Part shown: piece by piece, positions 18,067-27,385 of the stretch
How the letters are laid out: each line of letters begins with the position of its first letter
Numbering within the stretch: the first letter of the stretch is position 1
Source of the DNA: Actinoplanes couchii
GTDB lineage: Bacteria; Actinomycetota; Actinomycetes; Mycobacteriales; Micromonosporaceae
Assembly (NCBI RefSeq): GCF_016862075.1
Contig: NZ_BOMG01000041.1
Location: forward strand, 62,001 to 126,000
Length of the DNA: 64,000 bases
Reading direction: 5' to 3'
The notes under the pieces: model-generated
What the model was told of the DNA's origin: nothing
Seen by the model: only the letters and a program-made list of their open reading frames with translations
Databases searched by the model: none
Made by a program: the position numbers and the translations under genes

Positions 18067-19008
18067 CTACTTCGTCGGGATGGTGTGGCCGTTCGTGTCC
18101 AGCCACTGGTCGAACGTCATCAGTTCGGGGTTGAGCCTCCGCACCGCGTCCAGGTCGCGGACTCCGGTGAAGTAGTCCTCGAACTCGGTGTAGTACTGCA
18201 GCATGTTGCCCGCCTCGTCGGCGCCGGGGAAGCCGAGGTCACGGTAGGCGTCGTGGGTCAGCGGGCGGTACACCACCGGCTCGCCGACGGCCCGGGGCAG
18301 GCCGGCCGCGACCTGTTCGCCGGTCAGGTGCTCGCCGGCGATGTGCACGGTGCGGCCCGCGTACTCCTCCGGTCCGGCCTTGAGCAGACCGTAGGCGGTC
18401 CGGCCGATGTCGTCGACGGCGATGCCGGCGAGCCGGGCGTCACCCATCGGCAGGGTCAGCGTGAGCACGCCGTCCGCGTCCCGGGTCGCGCCCCAGCCGG
18501 TGGCCAGGTTCTCCCAGTAGAACGTGGTCCGCAGGAAGGTGGCCGGCACCCCGGCCGCGGTGAACAGCGCGTCGGCCTCGGCCTTGGCGTCGAAGTGCGG
18601 GACCTTGTACCGGCCCTGCAAGGTCGGCATCCGGGGGTCATCGGCCGGAACGTGGTCCCGGGTGTCCTCCAGGGTCGACCAGATCACGTGCTGCAGACCG
18701 GCCCGCTTGGCGGCGTTGGCGAGGTTGCCCGCCTCCTCCAGCTCCTTGTCGGCTGACATGTGGGCCCAGAAGTTGGTCACCAGGAAGGCGCCGTACGCCC
18801 CGGTGAATGCCTCGACCAGGCTCTGCTCGTCGTAATTGTCCGCCTGGACCACCTCAGCGCCTAGTTTGACCAGTTCCTGGGCGCGGGGCGAGGTGGCGTC
18901 GCGGGTGACGGCGCGGACCGTGTAGTCGCCGGACGGGTCCGCCAGGATCGCCTTGACGAGGCCGCCGCCCTGGGCACCTGTCGCACCGACGACAACGATG
19001 GTCTTCAT
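18067..19008 (-). CDS. NmrA/HSCARG-like NAD(P)-binding protein
   Basis: 313 residues from ATG 19008. The Rossmann motif GATGAQGG stands at the N-terminus, followed by VRAVTRDATSP and VQADNYDEQSLVEAF, the order seen in NmrA-like proteins that sense NADP(H) redox state or act as atypical reductases. Further NmrA-like segments are VIWSTLED and FDAKAEADALF, with FLRTTFYWEN. Soluble. Monocistronic, with a likely ribosome site GAAAGAAG upstream. Whether it is an enzyme or a sensor cannot be decided. Confidence 0.8.
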   Translation of the reverse strand: MKTIVVVGATGAQGGGLVKAILADPSGDYTVRAVTRDATSPRAQELVKLGAEVVQADNYDEQSLVEAFTGAYGAFLVTNFWAHMSADKELEEAGNLANAAKRAGLQHVIWSTLEDTRDHVPADDPRMPTLQGRYKVPHFDAKAEADALFTAAGVPATFLRTTFYWENLATGWGATRDADGVLTLTLPMGDARLAGIAVDDIGRTAYGLLKAGPEEYAGRTVHIAGEHLTGEQVAAGLPRAVGEPVVYRPLTHDAYRDLGFPGADEAGNMLQYYTEFEDYFTGVRDLDAVRRLNPELMTFDQWLDTNGHTIPTK

Positions 19009-19171
19009 CTTCACCACTTCTTTCAATTTTGAAGGACTGCCCCGCACAACCGCCGCCGGGCATCGATCATTCCCGATCGACTGAGACGGTGGTCACGTCC
19101 GCTTTTCCGATTCCGGGACGGCCCGCGAGCTTCGGTCGATAGCGTGGATGCGAGTCCGGGCGGAGAGGATC

Positions 19172-19582
19172 ATGTGGAAAACCGCTGAACAGCAGGGGCC
19201 AGTGGTGTTGCTGGTCGAGGACGACGAGGACCTGCGGGAGCTGACCGCGCAGATGCTCGAGATGCGGGGCTTCGTCGTTCTCTCGGCGAAGGATCCGGTC
19301 AGCGCTCTGATGGCCTGCCGGGTCCACGACGGCAGCATCGACGTCCTGCTGACCGATCTGGGACTGCCGGGCGTCTCCGGCGGAGAACTCTCCCGGTCGG
19401 CGGCGGCGGTCCGGCCGGGCATGAAGGTGGTTTACGTGTCAGGCGTCCCTGAGGAGATCGCGATCAAGCGTGGCTTGATCAAAGCGGGCTCGCCATTCAT
19501 CTCAAAACCGTACACGGCGGACGTTCTGGCCGGCACTCTGCGCACTGTCCTGGCCCAGACCTCGCCGACCCCCAACTGGTGA
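19172..19582 (+). CDS. Single-domain response regulator
   Basis: 136 residues from ATG 19172; GGAGAGG lies 4-10 bp upstream. Only a receiver domain: acidic EDDED near residue 16, phosphoacceptor D62 (LLTDLGLPG), and SKPY with the conserved lysine. No output domain, so it likely works by protein contact or phosphorelay, like CheY- or hybrid-kinase-released receivers. Located just upstream of the pilus genes; a link is possible but not shown. Confidence 0.85.
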   Translation: MWKTAEQQGPVVLLVEDDEDLRELTAQMLEMRGFVVLSAKDPVSALMACRVHDGSIDVLLTDLGLPGVSGGELSRSAAAVRPGMKVVYVSGVPEEIAIKRGLIKAGSPFISKPYTADVLAGTLRTVLAQTSPTPNW

Positions 19583-19680
19583 CCGTTAAGCAACCGAGGC
19601 TGGCTCATGCCCCGACGAACTCTTCCGATTCATAGGGCACAGGCCAACGGGGGGTTGGCCACGGAACGTGAGGAAACACC

Positions 19681-19863
19681 ATGGAGCAGATCAAGTTTCT
19701 CATCGGCTACCTGCGCACCATGCACAAGTCCGAGGAGGGTGCCACGATCGTCGAGTACTCCCTTCTTGTCGCGCTCATCGCCGCCGCGCTCATCACGGCG
19801 ATCGGGCTGCTCAGCGACAACATCGAGGGCTTGCTCGGCCGCGTCACCGGCTCGCTGCTCTGA
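19681..19863 (+). CDS. flp: Flp/Fap-type pilin (type IVb)
   Basis: 60 residues. Contains the Flp prepilin pattern: a short positive leader, the processing-type site EEGATIVEYSLLVALIAAAL with Glu at +5-like position and Tyr next to it, and one hydrophobic helix. Ribosome site GAGGAA (19669-19674) before ATG 19681. Major pilin of the Tad pilus encoded by the following genes; after TadV-type processing it would be assembled at the cell surface. Confidence 0.9.
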   Translation: MEQIKFLIGYLRTMHKSEEGATIVEYSLLVALIAAALITAIGLLSDNIEGLLGRVTGSLL

Positions 19864-19921
19864 CTCCGTCCGGCCTCGCCCCGGGCGACTCCGGGGCGAG
19901 GCCGGTGCGGCAATCGTCGAG

Positions 19922-20287
19922 ATGGCGATCGTGCTGCCGGTCCTGTTGCTGATCCTCTTCGGGATCATCGACATGGGACGGGCCCTGCAACAGAACATCC
20001 AGCTCACCCAGGCGGCCCGGGAGGGTGCCCGGCTCGGTGCGCTGAGCGGCACCACCACCGACGTGAAGAACAAGATCGCCTCGATCGTCGGGTCCGGTGT
20101 CGTCCTCAACTATCCGACCAACGGACTCCAGGTCTGCGCCGGCTCCGCGATAGCCGGCACCGACGCGACGGTGGTGGTGGAACGACAGTTCCGCGCCGTG
20201 ACGCCGGTGATGGCCTGGATCACCCGCAGCGGCGGGTCCAGCACGCTCATCCTGCGCGGCAAGGGCGTGATGTCCTGCGTAGGCTGA
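19922..20287 (+). CDS. TadE-like minor pilin/pseudopilin, start unresolved
   Basis: TadE signature AAIVEMAIVLPVLLLILFGI with FGIIDMGRALQ and ARLGALSG. The visible ATG at 19922 lies inside this hydrophobic signature, so the true protein should start earlier: the frame is open upstream (GRLRGEAGAAIVE at about 19883-19921) but contains no ATG/GTG/TTG between the flp stop and that point; TTG 19766 and GTG 19739 lie deep inside flp. The start given is the minimal one (121 residues). Cotranscribed with flp and followed by a terminator. Confidence 0.7.
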   Translation: MAIVLPVLLLILFGIIDMGRALQQNIQLTQAAREGARLGALSGTTTDVKNKIASIVGSGVVLNYPTNGLQVCAGSAIAGTDATVVVERQFRAVTPVMAWITRSGGSSTLILRGKGVMSCVG

Positions 20288-20310
20288 CCCGCTCTACGAC
20301 AACACCCTTG

Positions 20311-20339
20311 CCGGTGGCACCCTGGTGCCACCGGTTTTT
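20311..20339 (+). terminator. Rho-independent terminator after tadE
   Basis: 11-bp arms CCGGTGGCACC (20311-20321) and GGTGCCACCGG (20324-20334), followed by TTTTT. It separates the pilin unit (flp-tadE) from the assembly unit (cpaB onward), which can give more pilin than machinery mRNA. Confidence 0.9.
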
Positions 20340-20381
20340 GCGTTACCCCAGCTCAAACGTGGTGATTAGCCTGTTCGGGTG

Positions 20382-20399
20382 ACCTTTACCTGCAAAGGT
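20382..20399 (+). promoter_or_regulatory. Hairpin covering the cpaB ribosome site
   Basis: ACCTTT (20382-20387), 6-nt loop, AAAGGT (20394-20399). The right arm overlaps the AAAGGTGAAGG ribosome-binding stretch before ATG 20406 and could hold down cpaB translation. Confidence 0.35.
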
Positions 20400-20405
20400 G
20401 AAGGC

Positions 20406-21197
20406 ATGCGACGGCGCGTGCTGATCCTGCTGGCCGCGCTCCTTCTGGCGATTGTCAGCGGGGCGGCGATCATCTCGTACGTCCGCGGTGCGGACAAGCG
20501 GGCGGTCGAGGGCAAGCAGGGTGTCTGGGTCCTGATCGCCCGGGAGCGAATCCCGGTGGCGACCAGGGGCTCGGACGTGAAGAATTTGACCGAACGGATC
20601 CTGGTTCCGTCCGAGACCGTCCCCGAGGGGACGCTCACGGCCTGGGATTCCGCCCTGGACGAGCTGCTCCTGGTGGCTCCGCTGGAGAAGACCCAGCTGC
20701 TGCTGCGAACCCTCTTCCAGACGACGCTCCCCTCGGCGGCTCCCTCCCGGCGGATGACGGTGCCCAGCGACATGCTCGCGGTGACCGTGGCGCTGAGCGT
20801 GGCGCCGCAGGTGGCCGGCGACGTGGCGGCCGGTGACCAGGTCACCGTCTACGGCACGTGCCCGCTGCAACCGGACAGCACCAACAATGACCCGCCGAGG
20901 ACCGCCGCGCTGCTGCCCCGGGCCCAGGTGCTGGTGATCGGGGAGGCGCCGGAGCCGGTGCCGACCACCGCGCCCGCCCCGATGGTGTCCGGTTCGGCTT
21001 CGCCTCAGCCGGAGAAGAGCCCCACCCCCACACCGACCGGCAAGTACGACCGGTACACGGTCACGCTCGCGGTCGACCCGAAGGACGCCCAGCGGCTGAT
21101 CCAGGCGTCCAAGTACTGCGGGCTCTACCTGGCCCTGCTCGGGGCCCAGGTGACGGTGACGCCCGGAGACGGCGTCGACACGAAGGGGCTGTTCTGA
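20406..21197 (+). CDS. cpaB: Flp pilus assembly protein CpaB/RcpC (SAF domain)
   Basis: 263 residues from ATG 20406. N-terminal membrane anchor (VLILLAALLLAIVSGAAII), then a SAF-like beta-clip region (VWVLIARERIPVATRGSDV, with LVPSETVPEGTL) and the RcpC part MTVPSDMLAVTVALSV / GDVAAGDQVTVYGT. A Ser/Pro/Thr-rich linker (about residues 180-215) precedes a last beta segment. Periplasm-side (here extracytoplasmic) component of the Tad secretion channel. Directly followed by cpaE with no gap. Confidence 0.8.
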   Translation: MRRRVLILLAALLLAIVSGAAIISYVRGADKRAVEGKQGVWVLIARERIPVATRGSDVKNLTERILVPSETVPEGTLTAWDSALDELLLVAPLEKTQLLLRTLFQTTLPSAAPSRRMTVPSDMLAVTVALSVAPQVAGDVAAGDQVTVYGTCPLQPDSTNNDPPRTAALLPRAQVLVIGEAPEPVPTTAPAPMVSGSASPQPEKSPTPTPTGKYDRYTVTLAVDPKDAQRLIQASKYCGLYLALLGAQVTVTPGDGVDTKGLF

Positions 21198-22369
21198 ATG
21201 AGCCTCTATGTCTACGTCGAACCCGACGAGGCCCGGCGCACCGAGGTCGGACCGGCGTTCCGTGAGGTCGGCTGCACGATGCTGACCAGCATGGCGGACC
21301 TGGAGACCCATCTGCCGCGCTACCCGGAGACCATTCTGGTGATCCTGGGCGCGACGGTGGATCTGGGCGAGGCGCTCATGTTCACGGCGTACCAGCGGCT
21401 CCAGAGGCCGTTGATCGGTGTGGTCCTGATCCGCCGGGTCATCGAGCCGCAGGTGGTGCTGGAGTGTCTGCGCTCCGGGGTCCGGGAGATCGTCGACGAG
21501 GCGGACAACGACGGTCTGCGGGCCGCCACGGTCCGTTCGGTCGATCTCTCCAAGGCGCTGAGCAGCACCCTGCGCGGTACCGCCGAGCAGGCCCCGTACG
21601 CCCGGGTGATCACGCTCTTCGCCGGCAAGGGCGGCTGCGGCCGGAGCATGGTCGCCGCGAACCTGGCGGTGGCGCTGGCCGGTGGCGCGCGGCGGGTGCT
21701 GCTGATCGACCTGGACCTGCAGTTCGGGGACGTCGCCATCATGCTGCGGCTGTCGCCGGACCGGAACATCGCCGGTGGGCTGTCGATGAGCGGGCGGCTG
21801 GACGAACCGGGCCTGCGCTCGATCATCTCCAGTCACCGCACCGGCCTGGACGCGCTGCTCGCCCCGCCCAGCCCGGCCGAGGGCGAACGGGTCAGCCGCG
21901 AGTTCATCGTGGAACTGCTGGACGTGGCCCGGCCGCTGTACGACTACATCGTGGTGGACACCCCGGCCGTGGTCACCGACCAGGTGCTGGCGGCCCTGGA
22001 CATGTCGGACTGGTTCATCCCGATCGTCACGCCGGACCTGCCGACCCTGAAGTCCGTCCGGCTCACCTCGGAGATGTTCGACCTGCTCGACTATCCGAAG
22101 GAACGCCGGCTGCTGGTCTTCAACCGGGCCAACACCCAGGTCGGCCTCACTCCGCAGGACGTGGAGGAGGCGGTCGGCATGCCGTTCGCGGTACAGGTGC
22201 CGTCCAGCCGGGACGTGCCCGTCTCGGTCAACCAGGGTGAGCCGCTGACCATGACCGACCCGATGCACCCGGTCAGCCGCGCGATCCGGGAACTGGCCGA
22301 CAGGTGTTCCGGTGTCACCACCGAACCCGTCAAGGAACGCAAGTTCTTCGGCATCAGGAGGCCCGCGAA

Positions 22370-22373
<4 letters not shown>
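21198..22373 (+). CDS. cpaE: Pilus assembly ATPase CpaE/TadZ (MinD/ParA-like)
   Basis: 391 residues. N-terminal pseudo-receiver-like domain (about 1-125), then a MinD/ParA fold. The deviant Walker A reads GKGGCGRSM: the signature lysine K144 is present but the P-loop lysine position is R149, an atypical change also hinting at weak hydrolysis, as known for TadZ-type proteins. LIDLDLQFGD is the switch I/Walker A' region and YIVVDTPAV the Walker B. It is thought to localise the Tad machinery at a pole or site. Overlaps cpaF by ATGA. Confidence 0.85.
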
Positions 22374-23790
<1,417 letters not shown>

Positions 23791-23797
<7 letters not shown>

Positions 23798-24753
23798 CAT
23801 TGATCCTGGTCGCGCTGCTGGTCACCGCGACCATCTTCGGCTTCGGATACGTGGTGCTGGATCTGATCTTCGGGAAGACCCCGATCCAGCGCCGCCTCTC
23901 CGTGCTCCGGCGCTTCCGGGTCCGGACCGTCACCCAGGACGATCCCCTGCTGCGGCGCCTGCTGGTCTCGGCCGGCGAACAGCTCGACACCATGCCGCTG
24001 ATGGTCCGCCTGGCCGCGCGGGACGAGCCGATGCTGGACCGGCTCGGTGGCGCGATGAAGCCGACCGAGTACCTGGCCGTCCGGTTCGCCACCATGATCG
24101 GCGCACTGGTGGTGTTCCTGTTCCTGCTGCCGCCACTGTTCGCGATCCTGTTCGGCCTGATCGGCGGCTACCTGATCTGCAGCTTCGTCCTCAGTTTCCG
24201 GGTCAGCCGGCGGGAACGGCAGTTCGGCGACGACCTGCCCGGCGCCCTCAACCTGATGACCAGCTCGCTGCGGGCCGGCTTCACCCTGAACCAGTCGGTC
24301 GAGGCGGCGGTCCGCGACGACGGCGGGCCGGTCGCCACCGAACTGCGCCGGGCCCTGGCCGAGACGCGGATCGGCGGCAGCTTCGAGGACGCCCTGGAAC
24401 GGGTCGGCGAACGGATGCACAGCAACGAGATGTCCTGGCTGGTGATGGCCCTGCGGCTGCAGCGCGAGGTGGGCGGCAGCCTGGTCGACGTCATGCAGAC
24501 CACCTCCGACACGATGCGCGAGCGCTCCTACATCAAGCGGCACGTGCGGGCGCTGTCCGGTGAGGGCCGGATCTCGGCGTACGTGCTGACCGGTATGCCG
24601 CCACTGACCGCCCTGGCCATCCAGCTCACCCAGCCGGGCTATCTGAAGCCGCTGTTCACCGAACCGATCGGCATCCTGCTGCTGGTCGTCGCGCTCACCG
24701 GCATGGGACTGGGCGGGCTCTGGCTGCGGTCGGTCGTACGGGTGGAGGTCTGA
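23791..24753 (+). CDS. tadB: Tad inner-membrane platform protein TadB (T2SSF)
   Basis: 320 residues. T2SSF domain with three membrane blocks (N-terminal LILVALLVTATIFGFGYVVL, middle ALVVFLFLLPPLFAILFGL, C-terminal ILLLVVALTGMGLGGLWL). The cytosolic core has PGALNLMTSSLRAGFTLNQS and MALRLQREVGGSLVDVMQ, characteristic of TadB. Overlaps cpaF by 7 bp; tadC starts 1 bp after its stop. Confidence 0.88.
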
Positions 24754-24754
24754 C

Positions 24755-25672
24755 GTGGGTGGCGTCCTGCTGATCATCATCGCCGTGGCCGCGCTGATGG
24801 GCGCGATCGCCCTGGTCGCGGTCGCCTCGACGCTGCCCGAACTGCGCCGCGACCGGATCATGCGGACCCTGGCGGTCTTCACCGGCCGGTCCGACGGCAG
24901 CCACGTCAACCGCCAGGTGTCACCGCTCGGCCAGGCGGTGCTGAACCTCGCCGAACGGATCGGCATCCTGCTCAGCCCGCCCGGCGACCGGGTCCGGCTG
25001 CACCGGATGCTGGAACTCGCCGGCAACCCGGTCGCCTGGCCCGTCCAGCGGGTGATCCGGCTCCGGCCGATCGCGATGGTGGTGCTGGCGCTGCTGATGT
25101 CCGGGGTCGGCAACACCTTCAAGGGCGAGCCCGGGGCGATCGTCGGCGCCGGTATCGGGGTGGTCCTCGGTTACGCGCTGCCGCTCATCCTGATCTACAA
25201 CGCGTCCATCAAACGGCAGGAGGCCATCCAGCGGGCCCTGCCGGACGTGATGGACGTGCTGGTCATCGGGGTGGAGGCGGGTCTCGGCCTGGACTCGGCG
25301 ATGGATCAGGTGGCCCGGAGCACCCGTGGCCCGATCGCCGACGAGCTGCACCGCGCGCTGCAGGAGATGCGGCTGGGCGTGGCCCGGTCCGAGGCCCTGC
25401 GGGACCTGTCCAACCGCACCACGGTACGGGACCTCAAACGCCTGGTGACCGCACTGGTCCAGGCCGGCGAACTGGGCATCTCGGTGGCCCCGATCCTCCG
25501 TGAGCACGCCGCCGACCAGCGGATCCGGCGCCGTCAGCGGGCCGAGGAGGCGGCACAGCAGGTGCCGGTGAAGATGCTCTTCCCGATCCTGTTCTGCATG
25601 TTCCCGGCGATCTTCGTGGTGATCATCGGCCCGGCCGTGATCTCGCTGGTCAAGACCTTCTCCAACAGCTGA
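24755..25672 (+). CDS. tadC: Tad inner-membrane platform protein TadC (T2SSF)
   Basis: 305 residues, GTG start right after tadB. N-terminal membrane helix, second pair around residues 105-150, T2SSF core with LPDVMDVLVIGVEAGLGLDS and LVTALVQAGELGISVAPIL, and a terminal helix pair (MLFPILFCMFPAIFVVIIG). Partner of TadB. No prepilin peptidase (TadV) gene is seen nearby, so it must lie elsewhere. Confidence 0.88.
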   Translation: MGGVLLIIIAVAALMGAIALVAVASTLPELRRDRIMRTLAVFTGRSDGSHVNRQVSPLGQAVLNLAERIGILLSPPGDRVRLHRMLELAGNPVAWPVQRVIRLRPIAMVVLALLMSGVGNTFKGEPGAIVGAGIGVVLGYALPLILIYNASIKRQEAIQRALPDVMDVLVIGVEAGLGLDSAMDQVARSTRGPIADELHRALQEMRLGVARSEALRDLSNRTTVRDLKRLVTALVQAGELGISVAPILREHAADQRIRRRQRAEEAAQQVPVKMLFPILFCMFPAIFVVIIGPAVISLVKTFSNS

Positions 25673-25678
25673 TTCCGG

Positions 25679-25697
25679 TTAGGTTAGCCTGACCTCA
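25679..25697. promoter_or_regulatory. DtxR/IdeR-type iron box upstream of ABC pair
   Basis: 19-bp sequence TTAGGTTAGCCTGACCTCA, 17 of 19 bases matching the established actinobacterial iron-box palindrome. It ends 23 bp before the GTG of the first ABC gene and directly after the tadC stop. Predicts Fe(II)-dependent repression of the following three genes. Confidence 0.85.
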
Positions 25698-25720
25698 CTC
25701 ACTGTGGGGAAGGGCCGGAA

Positions 25721-27385
25721 GTGACTGTTCTGAGTAGAGCCCTGCGCCGCCAGCGGGGCCGCATCACCGCCAGCGTGGCGCTGGTCTGCCTGCACCAGAC
25801 CGCCGAGGCCATGGTCCCGGTCGCGATCGGCCTGATCATCGACCGGGCGGTGGCCACCTCGGACACCCCGGCGCTGCTGATCTCACTGGCCCTGCTGGCC
25901 GGGCTGTTCACGATCCTCGCGATGGCCTGGCGGTTCGGCTCCCGGATCGGCAACGAGGCGGTCGAACGCGAGGCCCACCTGCTGCGGGTGGAGATCGCCG
26001 GCCGGGCGCTGGACCCGCGCGGCCAGCGGTCCGGGATGCGCGACGGGGAGTTGCTGTCGGTGGTCGCCTCGGACACCGAACAGGCCGTGCAGGCGGTCCG
26101 GGCGGTCGCGTTCATCGCCGCCGCATGCACCGCGCTGGTCGTCTCGGCGGTCGCGCTGATCGTGGTGGAACCGCTGCTCGGGATCGGGGTGCTGCTCGGC
26201 GTACCGCTGGTGGTCCTGGGTCTGCAGTCGCTGGCGCCGCTGATGACCCGGCGCAGCGAGGCCCAGCAGGCGGCCCTGGCCGCCACCACCGCCCTGGCCG
26301 TCGACCTGCTCTCCGGCCTGCGGGTGCTGCGCGGGCTGGGGGCCCAGCACCACGCGGCCGGGCGGTACGCCGGCGCCAGCGGCCGGGCCCTGACCGACAC
26401 GCTGCGCGCGGCCACCACCAAGGGGGTGCACCTGGGCCTGACCACCGCGGTGAACGGGCTGCTGCTCGCGACGGTCGCCGGGTTCGCCGGCTGGTTCGCG
26501 ATCCAGGGCCGGATCACCGTCGGCGAGCTGGTGGCGGTGGTCGGACTGGCCCAGTTCATCGCCGAGCCGGTGCAGACGCTCGGCTTCTGCGTGCAGCTGC
26601 TGGCCACCGCGCGGGCGTCGGCCGGCCGGGTCACCCGGGTGCTGGACGCGAAACCCCGGGTCGAACCGGGCACCGCGGGCGTTCCGGCGCCGGGCCCGGC
26701 CCGGGTCGAGATCGATCAGGTGGGGTACGGCGAACTCGACGGCCTGACCCTGCGCCTGCACGACGGCGAGATCCTGGCCGTACTGGCCGGATCCCCGCGC
26801 GAGGCCGACGAACTGCTCACGCTGCTGACCGGCGGGGTGTCCCGGGACGACTACCGGGGCACGGTCCGCATCGACGGCGTGCCGCTGGAGGACCTGGCCC
26901 TGGACACCGCCCGCCAGGTGGTGCTGGTGGAACGGCACGACGTGACACTCTTCGCCGGAACCGTCCGGGCCAACATCACGCTGCGCGGCGAACTGGACGA
27001 CGCGGTGGTGTCGGCCGCGGTCGCCAACGCCGCCGCCGAGGAGGTGCCGCTCGACCAGGACCTGGTGGAACGCGGCGCCAACCTGTCCGGCGGGCAGCGG
27101 CAACGGCTCGCCCTGGCCCGGGCGCTGGCCACCGACCCGCCGGTGCTGGTGCTGCACGACCCGACGACAGCCGTCGACGCGGTGACCGAGGGCCTGATCG
27201 CGGACCGGCTGGCCGGCGCCCGCGACGGCGCCGGGCGCGCCACCCTGATGGTCACCAGCAGCCCGGCGCTGCTGCGGGCCGCACACCGGGTGGCGGTGCT
27301 GGACGGCGGCCGGGTGGTCGCCGAGGGAACACACGATCAGCTCGTCGCCTCCGACGAGCGCTACCGTTCGGCGGTCCTGCGATGA
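25721..27385 (+). CDS. ABC exporter-fold subunit with degenerate ATP site (IrtA-like partner)
   Basis: 554 residues: six-helix exporter-type membrane domain (about 1-310) and a C-terminal nucleotide-binding domain. The Walker A is missing: residues 350-365 read EILAVLAGSPREADEL. The Walker B has H479-D480 in place of Asp-Glu (VLVLHDPTTAVD) and the switch histidine is S513 (VTSSP). The signature LSGGQ (455-459) is intact. So it cannot itself bind ATP normally but can complete the partner's site. Iron box upstream, overlaps the second ABC gene by ATGA, then a siderophore-interacting protein: probable siderophore transporter half. Confidence 0.85.
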   Translation: MTVLSRALRRQRGRITASVALVCLHQTAEAMVPVAIGLIIDRAVATSDTPALLISLALLAGLFTILAMAWRFGSRIGNEAVEREAHLLRVEIAGRALDPRGQRSGMRDGELLSVVASDTEQAVQAVRAVAFIAAACTALVVSAVALIVVEPLLGIGVLLGVPLVVLGLQSLAPLMTRRSEAQQAALAATTALAVDLLSGLRVLRGLGAQHHAAGRYAGASGRALTDTLRAATTKGVHLGLTTAVNGLLLATVAGFAGWFAIQGRITVGELVAVVGLAQFIAEPVQTLGFCVQLLATARASAGRVTRVLDAKPRVEPGTAGVPAPGPARVEIDQVGYGELDGLTLRLHDGEILAVLAGSPREADELLTLLTGGVSRDDYRGTVRIDGVPLEDLALDTARQVVLVERHDVTLFAGTVRANITLRGELDDAVVSAAVANAAAEEVPLDQDLVERGANLSGGQRQRLALARALATDPPVLVLHDPTTAVDAVTEGLIADRLAGARDGAGRATLMVTSSPALLRAAHRVAVLDGGRVVAEGTHDQLVASDERYRSAVLR

